DNA of 64,000 bases from assembly GCF_002786325.1 (NCBI RefSeq), contig NZ_PGTB01000003.1:1-64000 (forward strand), read 5' to 3'. The stretch comes from Pseudooceanicola lipolyticus (GTDB lineage Bacteria; Pseudomonadota; Alphaproteobacteria; Rhodobacterales; Rhodobacteraceae). Position 1 is the stretch's first letter. Each line of letters starts with the position of its first letter. A model generated the notes under the pieces. That model had not been told where the DNA came from, did no database searches, and was given only the letters and a program-made list of their open reading frames with translations. Positions 17,377-25,836 of the stretch are shown here, piece after piece. The position numbers and the translations under genes were made by a program.

Positions 17377-18822
17377 ATGTCCTACCAAATCAATTCCCTT
17401 TTCAGTCGCCGATCATTTCTTGCAACGTCCTTGGCGGGTATCGGCGCCACGGCTTTCGGAAAGCCCCTGCGCGCCGAACCGCAAATCCGCAGCTTTTCGC
17501 TGCGCCCCGCGCCGGGACAGGCAAGGCTGGTCCCAGAACCTTATCCCGCAACCCCCGTTTGGGGCTTCAACGGTCAGGTTCCCGGCCCGGAGCTACGGGT
17601 TCGGCAAAGCGATCGGCTGCGCATCGTCGTCACAAACGGTCTGGACGAGGAAACCACCGTACATTGGCACGGACTTCGTCTGCCGAACGCGATGGATGGG
17701 GTTCCACACCTGACGCAGCAGCCGATCGCACCCAGAGAAACCTTTATCTACGAGTTCGACGCGATCGATGCCGGGACCTTCTGGTATCACCCCCACCAGC
17801 GCAGTTTCGAGCAGGTCGGACGTGGGCTGGCCGGACCGCTCATCATTGACGAATCCAACCCGCCGCAGGTCGACCGCGATGTCACCTGGCTGCTTGACGA
17901 CTGGCGGCTGACGCAAGACGCGGCGATTGCGGATGACTTCGGCGCAGCCATGGACATGAGCCATGCGGGCCGTCTGGGCAATACTGTCACGATAAATGGG
18001 CGTGTTCCCGATGTCTTCGTGGTGCGGCAAGGCGAACGTATCCGGTTGCGGCTGATCAATGCCGCCAACGCCCGCATCTTCGCGCTCGACTTCGGCGACC
18101 TTCCCGCGCGCATCATTGCACTCGACGGCCAGCCGGTCACCCCGCACGCTGCGCTTGACGGTGTCGTGGTTCTTGGCCCGGCGATGCGTGCGGACATCAT
18201 GCTCGATTGCCCTGCCGACCCCGGAACCAGGCTGCAAATCGTCGACCGCGCCTATCGTGACAATGAATTCAACCTGCTGGATGTCGTATTTGACGAAACG
18301 CCCCTGCGTGCCACGCCGCCGGAATGGGAAATTGCCCTTCCAGCCAATCCGCTGATCGAACCTGATCTGAACGCAGCCCGTCGTCATGAAATCTTGTTCA
18401 CCGGGGGCATGATGGGCGCCATGGTCGAGCGCCAGATGGGCCTGAGTCAGTCCGGCAGCATGATGGGCGGAATGATGGGTGGCGTTGTGGGTGGCGGCAT
18501 GTGGTTCGTCAATGGCGTCGCGGCCGAAGGGCACATGCTCGACCCCTTCCTAACATTGGAGCGCGACGCGAGCCATATCCTCCAAATGACGAACGCCACT
18601 GCCTTCGACCATCCGATCCACCTGCACGGCCACTCCTTCCGAGTCATCAGCCGCGATGGGGTGCCGACCGATTTCCGCGAATGGCAAGATACCGTGCTGA
18701 TCGCGCCGCGCGAGCAAGTGGAAATCGCCCTGGTCGCCGACAATCCCGGAGACTGGATGTTCCATTGCCACATCCTCGAGCACCAGGCGGCCGGGATGAT
18801 GGGCGTGATCCGCGTCGCATGA
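17377..18822 (+). CDS. Multicopper oxidase (CumA/CueO-like), Tat-exported
   Basis: The 481-residue protein starts with a Tat signal (SRRSFLATSLAG). It has the four copper motifs HWHGL (about 97), WYHPHQ (about 137), HPIHLHGHSF (about 411) and HCHILEHQAAGMM (about 464), and a Met-rich loop (about 347-370) like the one that guides Cu(I) in CueO. The probable job is oxidation of Cu(I) to Cu(II) in the periplasm. The start at 17377 fits the signal peptide; the open frame runs back to 17260. It overlaps the next gene by ATGA and heads an MCO-BNR-DUF411-cytochrome c operon. Confidence 0.9.
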   Translation: MSYQINSLFSRRSFLATSLAGIGATAFGKPLRAEPQIRSFSLRPAPGQARLVPEPYPATPVWGFNGQVPGPELRVRQSDRLRIVVTNGLDEETTVHWHGLRLPNAMDGVPHLTQQPIAPRETFIYEFDAIDAGTFWYHPHQRSFEQVGRGLAGPLIIDESNPPQVDRDVTWLLDDWRLTQDAAIADDFGAAMDMSHAGRLGNTVTINGRVPDVFVVRQGERIRLRLINAANARIFALDFGDLPARIIALDGQPVTPHAALDGVVVLGPAMRADIMLDCPADPGTRLQIVDRAYRDNEFNLLDVVFDETPLRATPPEWEIALPANPLIEPDLNAARRHEILFTGGMMGAMVERQMGLSQSGSMMGGMMGGVVGGGMWFVNGVAAEGHMLDPFLTLERDASHILQMTNATAFDHPIHLHGHSFRVISRDGVPTDFREWQDTVLIAPREQVEIALVADNPGDWMFHCHILEHQAAGMMGVIRVA

Positions 18823-19769
18823 GCAGGGGAACATGCAGATTGAAGTCGATTGAGATTGGATGTCGGCCAAACCGGCGCAAGGTACTCATCGCGGCACTCA
18901 GTATCGGCGTCGCTTCGATGTTGCCGGGGTTCGCACTCGCGGCGAGCGATGGTGATCCAGCGGCTCTTGCCTTTGATGGCGATACCATCCTGCTGGCGAG
19001 AGGAGGGCTGTTCGTCAGTAATAATGGCGGCCGGACTTGGACCGCGACAGAAACACCGGGGAACGTGCTGTCGCTGGCGACCCATCGCGACCGGCCCGGC
19101 CGTGTGGTCGCAGGGTTGGCCGAGGGCGGTGTCAGCATTTCCGAAGATGGGGGCGCTTCGTGGCGCGTCAGCGACGCTCGCTTGCCTGACGGAGAAATCA
19201 CTGCCGTTGCTATCGCCTCGCGGAACCCGGACATGATCTATGCCTCGCTTCGCGGCGACGGGTTGTGGAAGAGCGAAGACGCCGGTGCAACCTGGTCGCT
19301 CGCCATGGACCGCCCCTGGCTCGACAACGCAGAGCGCGATCCTCTTGCTCTGGCTTCGGTCGAGCTTGAAACCGGCATGGGCGGGATCTGGATCTATGCG
19401 GGCACCGAAGTTGGCCTAACGCGGGTGCCCGATTGCTTTTGTCGCTGGCAGGACGTGCAGCCAGGCAACGCGATGGACGCATTGGTTGCGGGTGAAGCCC
19501 CACCGTCCGAAGCGCCATTGCCTGGAGGTGAACCGATCCTGTCGCTGGCCAGTGCCCCCTCGGCGCCGGAAGTGATGTACGCCGCGCTGCCCTTGGGCCT
19601 CTGGGCATCGCAGGACGGCGGAGTCATCTGGCAAAAGCGGGCCAGCAAAGCTGCGACCGCTGTTGCGGTTCATCCAAGAGACGAGACCTACATCGCTGCC
19701 CTGTTGGGCGGCATCTTGAAAATCAGCCGTGACGGCGGCGCAACCTGGATCGAAACAGGAGAACAATGA
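18819..19769 (+). CDS. Exported beta-propeller (BNR/sialidase-like) protein
   Basis: The 316-residue protein has a signal peptide (about 20-42) and repeated BNR blades with the Asp-box pattern SxDGGxTW: SNNGGRTW, SEDGGASW, SEDAGATW, SQDGGVIW and SRDGGATW. Such propellers act as binding scaffolds or glycosidase-like folds; no sialidase catalytic set was found. It is coupled to the oxidase before it and to the DUF411 gene after it (ATGA overlaps at both ends), so it belongs to the periplasmic copper module. Confidence 0.75.
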   Translation: MSRGTCRLKSIEIGCRPNRRKVLIAALSIGVASMLPGFALAASDGDPAALAFDGDTILLARGGLFVSNNGGRTWTATETPGNVLSLATHRDRPGRVVAGLAEGGVSISEDGGASWRVSDARLPDGEITAVAIASRNPDMIYASLRGDGLWKSEDAGATWSLAMDRPWLDNAERDPLALASVELETGMGGIWIYAGTEVGLTRVPDCFCRWQDVQPGNAMDALVAGEAPPSEAPLPGGEPILSLASAPSAPEVMYAALPLGLWASQDGGVIWQKRASKAATAVAVHPRDETYIAALLGGILKISRDGGATWIETGEQ

Positions 19770-20263
19770 TGGAGAAAATGATGCAGAGAAGAAACGCGCT
19801 TGGCCTGATTGGCAGCGGCATTGTCGGAATGGTGGGCCTGTCCACATCGGCCTGGGCGCAAGCGACAGGCGATATGGCACCCGATTTGGCGGGCAACGAA
19901 AGGCAGATCACCATCTGGAGCGATCCGGGCTGCGGCTGCTGTGATGCCTATGGGGATTATCTCGAAGAACACGGCTTTACCGTTACGCGTGTGGATGACC
20001 GCGACTTCGACAAACGCTCGGTCGAAGTCGGTGTGCCCGCCCAGGGCATCGGCTGCCACTTGGCCGAGATCGACGGCTACTATGTCAGTGGTCTCGTCCC
20101 CGTCGACATCATCGATCGGCTGCTGGAAACCCGTCCGGCGATAACGGGTATCACCTTGCCGGGAATGCCCGCGAACGCGCCGGGCATGGCTGCGGTCAAG
20201 TCAGGCACGCTAAGGACCTACGCCTTTGGCCCAGACGGAATTTCAATTTATGCCGATGAATGA
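19766..20263 (+). CDS. DUF411 metal-binding protein (paralogue 1)
   Basis: The 165-residue exported protein has a thioredoxin-like DUF411 domain with DPGCGCCDAY (about 53), a conserved Cys in GIGCHLAEIDGYYVSGLVP (about 95) and LPGMPANAPGM (about 131). DUF411 proteins occur in copper and silver clusters and are thought to bind Cu in the periplasm. Two paralogues lie at 31817 and 41641. It overlaps the genes on both sides. Confidence 0.85.
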   Translation: MMEKMMQRRNALGLIGSGIVGMVGLSTSAWAQATGDMAPDLAGNERQITIWSDPGCGCCDAYGDYLEEHGFTVTRVDDRDFDKRSVEVGVPAQGIGCHLAEIDGYYVSGLVPVDIIDRLLETRPAITGITLPGMPANAPGMAAVKSGTLRTYAFGPDGISIYADE

Positions 20264-20777
20264 AGGGCCGAAAGATCGATCGGCGAAGTGTACGGTCAGG
20301 CGGTCAGTGCATCTCGCTGCCCTAGTGTCCGCGCTCGCGACCACCGGCGTTGTGGTGCTGGCCCAATCGGAACCGGTTGACCCGCGTGTCGAGGGACTGA
20401 CGTTTTTGGGAGAGCCCGTGCTTGCATCCCAGGTCATGGCAGGGCAACAGCTTTATGCGGACAACTGCGCCAGTTGCCATGGTGCCAGCCTCGAGGGTCA
20501 GCCCGATTGGCGTCGTCGTCTTGACACAGGAAGAATGCCGGCCCCGCCGCATGATGACTCAGGCCACACTTGGCACCATTCAGACCGCATGCTTTTTCAG
20601 ATCACTAAAGGCGGGGTCGGGGCCGTCGTGCCGGGATACGAGAGCGACATGCCGGCCTTCGGAGAGGATCTGACAGACGCAGAGATCGCGGCTATCCTCG
20701 TCTACATCAAGAGCACCTGGCCTGAGCGACAACGTGAGTTCCAAGCCGAAGTTTCGGCCAATGACACGGGCGGGTGA
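20256..20777 (+). CDS. Class I c-type cytochrome (paralogue 1)
   Basis: The 173-residue protein has a signal anchor (about 15-35) and one haem site CASCHGA (about 70), with a distal Met likely in ESDMPAF. The stretch from CASCH to TWHH is nearly the same as in the cytochrome at 42464. The start is chosen at the ATG overlapping the DUF411 stop; an earlier in-frame ATG at 20226 is possible. It may take electrons from the multicopper oxidase reaction or act as a copper-linked electron carrier. Confidence 0.85.
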   Translation: MNEGPKDRSAKCTVRRSVHLAALVSALATTGVVVLAQSEPVDPRVEGLTFLGEPVLASQVMAGQQLYADNCASCHGASLEGQPDWRRRLDTGRMPAPPHDDSGHTWHHSDRMLFQITKGGVGAVVPGYESDMPAFGEDLTDAEIAAILVYIKSTWPERQREFQAEVSANDTGG

Positions 20778-21068
20778 AGATCGACAGGGTGTCAGGATAG
20801 TATCTTTCGACCAAAACCGATCCACCGGGGGACCAATTCGGCAAATCTGTCCTACTCCGCCCCCTGACTCCCGCTTTACCACGCTAATTCGGACCTGACC
20901 TGGTTGGCCGTTAACCCGCCCGCAAGGCAAGCATGTGCTACCAGGGTCGCGTGCATGCGTTCACGAAAATTTACCCTTGAACCTCTAGCCACTAGAAGTC
21001 CTATCTAGTCGACGAGAATGTATATCGTTCTTGCCATTGATCGCCGGTGGGAACCGAAAGGGTACGAC
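20778..21068. other. Intergenic region with metal-responsive promoter
   Basis: No gene was found. The right part holds the MerR-type promoter at 20977-21007; nothing else was recognised. Confidence 0.5.
20977..21007 (+). promoter_or_regulatory. MerR-type promoter (CadR/PbrR/ZntR-like), upstream of L,D-transpeptidase
   Basis: TTGAAC (20977-20982) and TATCTA (21002-21007) are separated by 19 bp. The spacer carries the dyad CCTCTAG-CCA-CTAGAAG (20982-20998). The over-long spacer with a centred dyad is the hallmark of MerR-family activation by DNA twisting. Confidence 0.75.
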
Positions 21069-21731
21069 ATGCTGACAAGACGACACTTTATTCAAACGAC
21101 AACAGCGCTCTTTTCGGCGACTGTGGCCAACCCTGTGTTTGCCGATAGCTGGCCCACCGAGGCGCAGAAGGCTGAATGGGACGCGCAAGTCAGCCCGCCC
21201 GGCTTCGATCCGGCCACGTCAAACCCTTGGGGACTACACCCACGTTTCTTGCCTCAGCGTGTGGACGCGAAGGACGGCCTCGTGCCGGGAGACATCCATG
21301 TCGATGCGGTCGCGCGGTATCTCTACCACATTGAGGAGGGTGGAACCGCGATGCGCTACGGCGTGGCGATCGCGCGGGGCAACCTCTACGAGCCGGGTGT
21401 TTATAACATCAAGCGCAAGGTCAGGTGGCCGCACTGGACGCCAACACAAAACATGATCGAACGCGATCCCGTGAACGCACAATGGGCCGATGGGATGGAA
21501 CCAGGGCCGGAAAACGCTCTCGGGTCACGGGCGCTCTATCTCTATGTCGGTGATCGCGACACCTATCTTCGGATACACGGCACACCCTATCCGAGAAGCA
21601 TCGGCGGTCGTGCGAGTTCGGGTTGCGTGCGGATGGTTATGGCACACATCAACGAGCTTTATCCGAACGTCGAGATCGGATCGACAGCACATCTTTATTC
21701 GGCTGAGGACAGCGTTACCGCGAGAAGTTGA
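21069..21731 (+). CDS. L,D-transpeptidase (YkuD family), exported
   Basis: The 220-residue protein has a signal peptide (about 1-24; a near-Tat start TRRHFI) and a YkuD domain with the catalytic His in RIHGTPYP (about 176) and Cys in SSGCVRM (about 192). It should form 3-3 cross-links or attach proteins to peptidoglycan. ATG 21069 has GAAAGGG upstream. It is a single-gene unit behind a Zn/Cd/Pb-type MerR promoter, which suggests wall remodelling under metal stress. Confidence 0.88.
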   Translation: MLTRRHFIQTTTALFSATVANPVFADSWPTEAQKAEWDAQVSPPGFDPATSNPWGLHPRFLPQRVDAKDGLVPGDIHVDAVARYLYHIEEGGTAMRYGVAIARGNLYEPGVYNIKRKVRWPHWTPTQNMIERDPVNAQWADGMEPGPENALGSRALYLYVGDRDTYLRIHGTPYPRSIGGRASSGCVRMVMAHINELYPNVEIGSTAHLYSAEDSVTARS

Positions 21732-21778
21732 ATGAGGTAATTAACTCTCAGCGCATTGATGTGACGTGCGGGTCGTCG

Positions 21779-22063
21779 TCACACTTCCCGCGCGACGCAG
21801 ATAGGGTTGCCGTTCGCCGTGCGCAGCGGCAGCAAGGTCGTTTCAACGGGGCCGCTGTGTTCGTACCAGTAGCACCCGTCCTCGGGCACCAAGCGCGCGG
21901 TTGCAACATCCTGACCCGGGGCAGCCATTGCAATCACGGCTTCGGGAACGTTGCCCCGCTGGTCTGCCGCGTCGCCCGGCCCAGTCGGCTGGACTGCGCA
22001 TCCGGCCGTAAGCGACAGCACCACTGCAACCATCATTTTTTGCTTCAGCATCAAAACCCGCAT
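21779..22063 (-). CDS. Small putative lipoprotein
   Basis: The 94-residue protein starts at an ATG preceded by AAAGGAAG and has a lipobox (LTAGC, about 22). The mature part (about 70 residues) is short, with one more Cys pair; no domain was recognised. It is convergent with the L,D-transpeptidase and divergent from zntA, so its promoter is near the zntA promoter. Maturation would need LspA and Lnt, which are encoded at 30.5 kb. Confidence 0.6.
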   Translation of the reverse strand: MRVLMLKQKMMVAVVLSLTAGCAVQPTGPGDAADQRGNVPEAVIAMAAPGQDVATARLVPEDGCYWYEHSGPVETTLLPLRTANGNPICVAREV

Positions 22064-22182
22064 CAAGCTTCCTTTCGTGACTGTTTTTCTTTGCAGCGGC
22101 TGTTCATGCCTCAAGGCGTGATGGAGCCGGTCGCCGCATCCTCTAGCAATAAAACAAACTGAAATACCACCGTATTTTGCTC

Positions 22183-22213
22183 TTGAAGCTCTAGCTACTG
22201 TAGGGGCTATGTC
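22183..22213 (+). promoter_or_regulatory. MerR-type promoter (CadR/PbrR/ZntR-like), upstream of zntA
   Basis: TTGAAG (22183-22188), a 19-bp spacer with the dyad CTCTAG-CTA-CTGTAG (22189-22203), and TATGTC (22208-22213) lie 33 bp before the zntA start. The same pattern occurs at three other sites in the island. Confidence 0.75.
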
Positions 22214-22245
22214 TTGGTAAAGCACCCGAATCCAGAGGTCCATTC

Positions 22246-24600
22246 ATGCCGTCCGACACCCATCGTCACGACCACGATCACGCCGAAGATGCCCAGACAA
22301 GCGGCGGCAGCTGCTGCGGGAGCGCCGGAACGTGCGGCGACATCGTTCCGGCGACGCCCGCGCCAGAGGGCGGGCGCAGTTTTCAGGTGGCCGGCCTCGA
22401 TTGCGCCGAGGAGGTAGCAATCCTGAACAAGGTGGTCGGCCCGAAGATCGGTGGGGCCGAGCATCTCGCGTTCGACGTGATCAATGGACGGATGACTATT
22501 CTCGACAGCGCCAAGAGTGTATCGGACGGCGAAATTGCAGAACTGGTCGCAAGCACCGGCATGACCGCCAAGCCCTGGGATGCCGAAAAAGCGTCGGTCG
22601 ACCAGGCGGCCCATCTTGCACGACAGCGGCTGTTTACGGCGCTCAGTGGCGGCTTCTGGGCCGCGGGTTTTCTGTGGCACATCATCGAGACCGGCATGGG
22701 CGGGGCGCTCGGCCTCTTCGCGGGTCACGGCGAAGCGCCGATGCCACTGGTCGAGGCAGGGCTATTCGCGGTTGCGATCCTGTTCGGTGTCTGGCTCGTG
22801 GCACCCAAGGCATGGTCGTCCGCTCGGCGGCTGTCGCCCGACATGAACCTGCTCATGGTAGTCGCAGTCGCGGGTGCAATTGGCCTCGGCGAATTTTTCG
22901 AGGCGGCGACGGTCGCGTTCTTCTTCTCGCTCTCGCTTTTCCTCGAAAGCTGGAGCGTCGGGCGTGCGAGGAATGCGGTTTCAGCTCTGCTCGACCTGGC
23001 GCCGCCGACGGCAAGAGTTCTTTATGATGACGGATCGGAAGCGGACGTTCCGGCTTCTGCGGTTGCTATCAACGCACGTTTCGTCGTGCGCGGCGGAGAC
23101 CGCATCCCATTGGATGGTGAGGTTGTCGATGGGGCAGGGGCCGTCGATCAGGCGCCAATCACCGGAGAGAGTGCGCTGGTCCCAAAGGAACGGGGCGACG
23201 ATGTTTATGCCGGTACGATCAACGGCGAAGGCACACTGACGGTGCGCGCCACGAAGGCCGCCTCGGACACCGTCTTGGCCAAGATCATCCGCATGGTCGG
23301 CGACGCCCATGCCCGCCGCGCGCCGGTGGAGCAATGGGTGGCGAAGTTCGCCCGCATCTACACGCCTATCGTCATGGCTCTCGCCATTGCAATTGCCCTG
23401 CTGCCGCCGCTCATTTTCGGTGGGGCTTGGGATTATTGGTTCTACAATGCACTCGTGCTGCTGGTGATCGCCTGCCCGTGTGCTCTGGTCATCTCGACAC
23501 CGGTCTCCATCGTCGCCGCACTCACCGCCTCAGCGCGGGCCGGGGTGCTGATCAAGGGCGGTGCATATGTTGAGGCACCGGGCAAGACCACTGCACTGGC
23601 CATGGACAAGACCGGCACGATCACCATGGGCGAGCCCGAGGTGGCGGCGGTGCATCCGCTGGGTAGAGCATCGGCGCAGGATCTGATGACCCTCGCCGCG
23701 GGGCTCGAGGCACGTTCCTCGCATCCCTTGGCGCGCGCCATTCTCGCGCGGGCAGAAGCCGACGGCATCAAGGTGTCCGCCGCGGAAGATACCCGAACCG
23801 TTCCTGGTAGGGGACTTGAAGGACGCACTGACGGCCGGTCGATCTGGCTAGGGTCGGACCGGTTTGCCGAGGAGAAGGGTTTCGGCGACGCCATTCCGAA
23901 GGATTTGCGCGACCGCATCGAAGGGGCTGGCAGCACCCTTGTTGCCGTGGGCGACGACACCGGCGTGACCGGCATCCTTGAATTGCGCGACCGTATCCGC
24001 CCCGACGCCAAGGGCATCGTGGCACAGCTCCACGCGCAAGGCGTGAAGACCATCGTCATGCTGACGGGCGACAACGAGCGGACAGCGCGCGCTGTTGCCG
24101 CCGAGGTCGGCATCGACGAGGTCCGTGCCGAGCTTCTGCCCGAAGACAAGGTGACAGCCATCGAAGAACTGGTCGAAACGCATGACATGGTGGCCATGAT
24201 CGGCGACGGGGTGAACGACGCCCCCGCCATGGCGCGCGCGCATTACGCCATCGCGATGGGTGCTGTTGGTTCGGACGCGGCAATCGAGACGGCGGATATT
24301 GCCCTGATGACCGACGACCTCGGCAAGGTGCCTTGGCTGATCGGTCATTCGCGCCGGACAATGTCGATTATCCATCAGAACATCGGTATTTCCTTGGCGA
24401 CCAAGGGCGTTTTCGTTGTCGCTACCGCGTTCGGACTGGCATCGATGTGGGGCGCTATTGCAGCCGACGTAGGAGTGTCATTGCTGGTGGTGGCCAACGC
24501 CCTGCGCCTGCTTAACAGCCAAGAGGCCAAGGCGCCGCCGTCCGCCGGTGAACAGGTTGGCGAAGGCTTGGCCAAAGGGGCGCTGGCACATGGTCATTGA
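22246..24600 (+). CDS. zntA: Zn/Cd/Pb-exporting P1B-type ATPase
   Basis: The 784-residue protein begins with a His- and Cys-rich tail, then a degenerate metal-binding domain (GLDCAEE, about 49). Membrane segments, the CPC ion motif (VIACPCALVIS, about 410), the phosphorylation site DKTGT (about 451) and GDGVNDAPA (about 656) follow. CPC with GLDCAEE points to the divalent Zn/Cd/Pb subgroup (ZntA/CadA/PbrA) rather than Cu. It stands behind its own 19-bp-spacer MerR promoter. A relic of the 3' end of a second copy lies at 24929-25041. Confidence 0.9.
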   Translation: MPSDTHRHDHDHAEDAQTSGGSCCGSAGTCGDIVPATPAPEGGRSFQVAGLDCAEEVAILNKVVGPKIGGAEHLAFDVINGRMTILDSAKSVSDGEIAELVASTGMTAKPWDAEKASVDQAAHLARQRLFTALSGGFWAAGFLWHIIETGMGGALGLFAGHGEAPMPLVEAGLFAVAILFGVWLVAPKAWSSARRLSPDMNLLMVVAVAGAIGLGEFFEAATVAFFFSLSLFLESWSVGRARNAVSALLDLAPPTARVLYDDGSEADVPASAVAINARFVVRGGDRIPLDGEVVDGAGAVDQAPITGESALVPKERGDDVYAGTINGEGTLTVRATKAASDTVLAKIIRMVGDAHARRAPVEQWVAKFARIYTPIVMALAIAIALLPPLIFGGAWDYWFYNALVLLVIACPCALVISTPVSIVAALTASARAGVLIKGGAYVEAPGKTTALAMDKTGTITMGEPEVAAVHPLGRASAQDLMTLAAGLEARSSHPLARAILARAEADGIKVSAAEDTRTVPGRGLEGRTDGRSIWLGSDRFAEEKGFGDAIPKDLRDRIEGAGSTLVAVGDDTGVTGILELRDRIRPDAKGIVAQLHAQGVKTIVMLTGDNERTARAVAAEVGIDEVRAELLPEDKVTAIEELVETHDMVAMIGDGVNDAPAMARAHYAIAMGAVGSDAAIETADIALMTDDLGKVPWLIGHSRRTMSIIHQNIGISLATKGVFVVATAFGLASMWGAIAADVGVSLLVVANALRLLNSQEAKAPPSAGEQVGEGLAKGALAHGH

Positions 24601-24634
24601 ACTGGGAGAACCCGGAAAGGAGCCGAGACGAGAC

Positions 24635-24922
24635 ATGAGCGTGAAGGGCAGGATGATGTGTCCGGTTTGCGAGGTGCCCTTGAGCATGAGCGACCGCCAG
24701 GGGATCGAGATCGACTTCTGTCCCGATTGCCGGGGTGTCTGGCTCGACCGGGGCGAACTGGACAAGATCATCGAGCGTTCGGCACCCGATGTGGCGCCTC
24801 AGCGGGTGCCTGAGCCGCGCGGCTACGACGATGATCGCGGCTACCGGCGCCGACAGCACGGCGGCGGCGACGGCAAGCACGGCTATCGGCGCAAATCCTG
24901 GCTTCACGAGTTGTTCGATTAA
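24635..24922 (+). CDS. TFIIB-type zinc-ribbon protein
   Basis: The 95-residue protein has a zinc ribbon CPVC-x(n)-CPDCRGVWLDRGELDKII (first Cys about residue 9) followed by an Arg/Gly/His-rich tail. The family binds one zinc through four cysteines; its role is unknown. It starts 34 nt after zntA, with GGAG about 12 nt before the chosen ATG, and an earlier in-frame ATG at 24590 would overlap zntA. It probably shares the zntA transcript. Confidence 0.75.
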   Translation: MSVKGRMMCPVCEVPLSMSDRQGIEIDFCPDCRGVWLDRGELDKIIERSAPDVAPQRVPEPRGYDDDRGYRRRQHGGGDGKHGYRRKSWLHELFD

Positions 24923-24928
24923 GGCTTG

Positions 24929-25041
24929 CTGTGGCCTCCCTGCCGGTCGCCCTCAAGGCGCTGCGGTAGGCCCGCAAGCCATTCAGCGGTGAGCAGGTTG
25001 GTCCAGAGATGGCAAAGGCCGCGCTTGCCCACGGACATTGA
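24929..25041 (+). pseudogene. 3' remnant of a second zntA-like gene
   Basis: Translated in one frame, this stretch reads VASLPVALKALR, stop, ARKPF, then SGEQVGPEMAKAALAHGH and a stop. The intact zntA upstream ends VSLLVVANALRLL...SAGEQVGEGLAKGALAHGH. The match covers the last 35 or so residues including the His tail, with one in-frame stop. It is best explained as the leftover end of a diverged second copy after recombination or deletion. Confidence 0.7.
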
Positions 25042-25104
25042 TCACGCAGCATTTGCAAGGTAACGTAATGTCCATATCAGACCTCACGAAAGAGGCATCG
25101 AGCA

Positions 25105-25617
25105 GTGAAAACCATCCGATTTCCCCGCCGCGCCGTCCTGTTGGGCGGGTTGGCAGCGTTTTTGTCTGGCTGTGCCAGCAAGTTCCGCAGCTATGGCGGA
25201 CCCGAGGTGACCCGTGTTCGGCTTTACAAGGGGCAGCGTTTGCTTGTTCTGGACGGAGCCGATCGCGTATTGCAAACCTATCCGGTCGGGCTGGGTTTCG
25301 CTCCTGAGGGTCACAAGCAATTCGAGGGAGACGGCCGGACCCCTGAGGGCGCTTACGTAGTCGATAAGCGCAACCCCGACAGTACGTATCATCTTTCGGT
25401 TGGCATCTCCTATCCGAATGAGGCCGACATAGCCTTCGCTGAAGCGCAGGGCCTTTCCCCCGGCGGCGACATCTTCATCCATGGTGGTCCACGCCCAGGG
25501 ATCGACCCAACGGATGTCCGCGACTGGACAGCTGGCTGCATCGCGGTCACAGATCGGCAGATCGAGGACATCTATGCAATGGTGAAAGACGGAACACCGA
25601 TCGACATCTACGCCTGA
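25105..25617 (+). CDS. L,D-transpeptidase lipoprotein (YafK/ErfK type)
   Basis: The 170-residue protein has a lipobox (FLSGC, Cys about 22) and a YkuD-type domain with FIHGGP (His about 126) and WTAGCIAVT (Cys about 147). The GCIAVT variant resembles the YafK branch, whose members can act as amidases rather than transferases. It starts at GTG 25105, with AGAGG 10 nt upstream. It is downstream of zntA and may be read from the same promoter. The next 219 bases hold nothing recognisable. Confidence 0.8.
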   Translation: MKTIRFPRRAVLLGGLAAFLSGCASKFRSYGGPEVTRVRLYKGQRLLVLDGADRVLQTYPVGLGFAPEGHKQFEGDGRTPEGAYVVDKRNPDSTYHLSVGISYPNEADIAFAEAQGLSPGGDIFIHGGPRPGIDPTDVRDWTAGCIAVTDRQIEDIYAMVKDGTPIDIYA

Positions 25618-25836
25618 TGGGAGGAGATGATCTTCCGTCAGATCAGGAAAATCGTCGGCACAGGGCCACGTTGATCACTTCGATGGCGATCACGGCCAAA
25701 GTGACGCTCGCCGCCGTGGGCCAGCGCAAGCACCCGGTACGCGTAAGGACACTACAATATGTGTCCGGCCGTGGCAGTGGCGAAACAGGCGGGCCCTAGC
25801 GGAGAAGAATGCGTCTGGTCTCATGTCGAATTCAAT

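Noticed and set aside
22135-22150. CTCTAG half-site upstream of the small lipoprotein
   Set aside because: Only one arm is present and no -35/-10 pair with 19-bp spacing could be placed on the minus strand.
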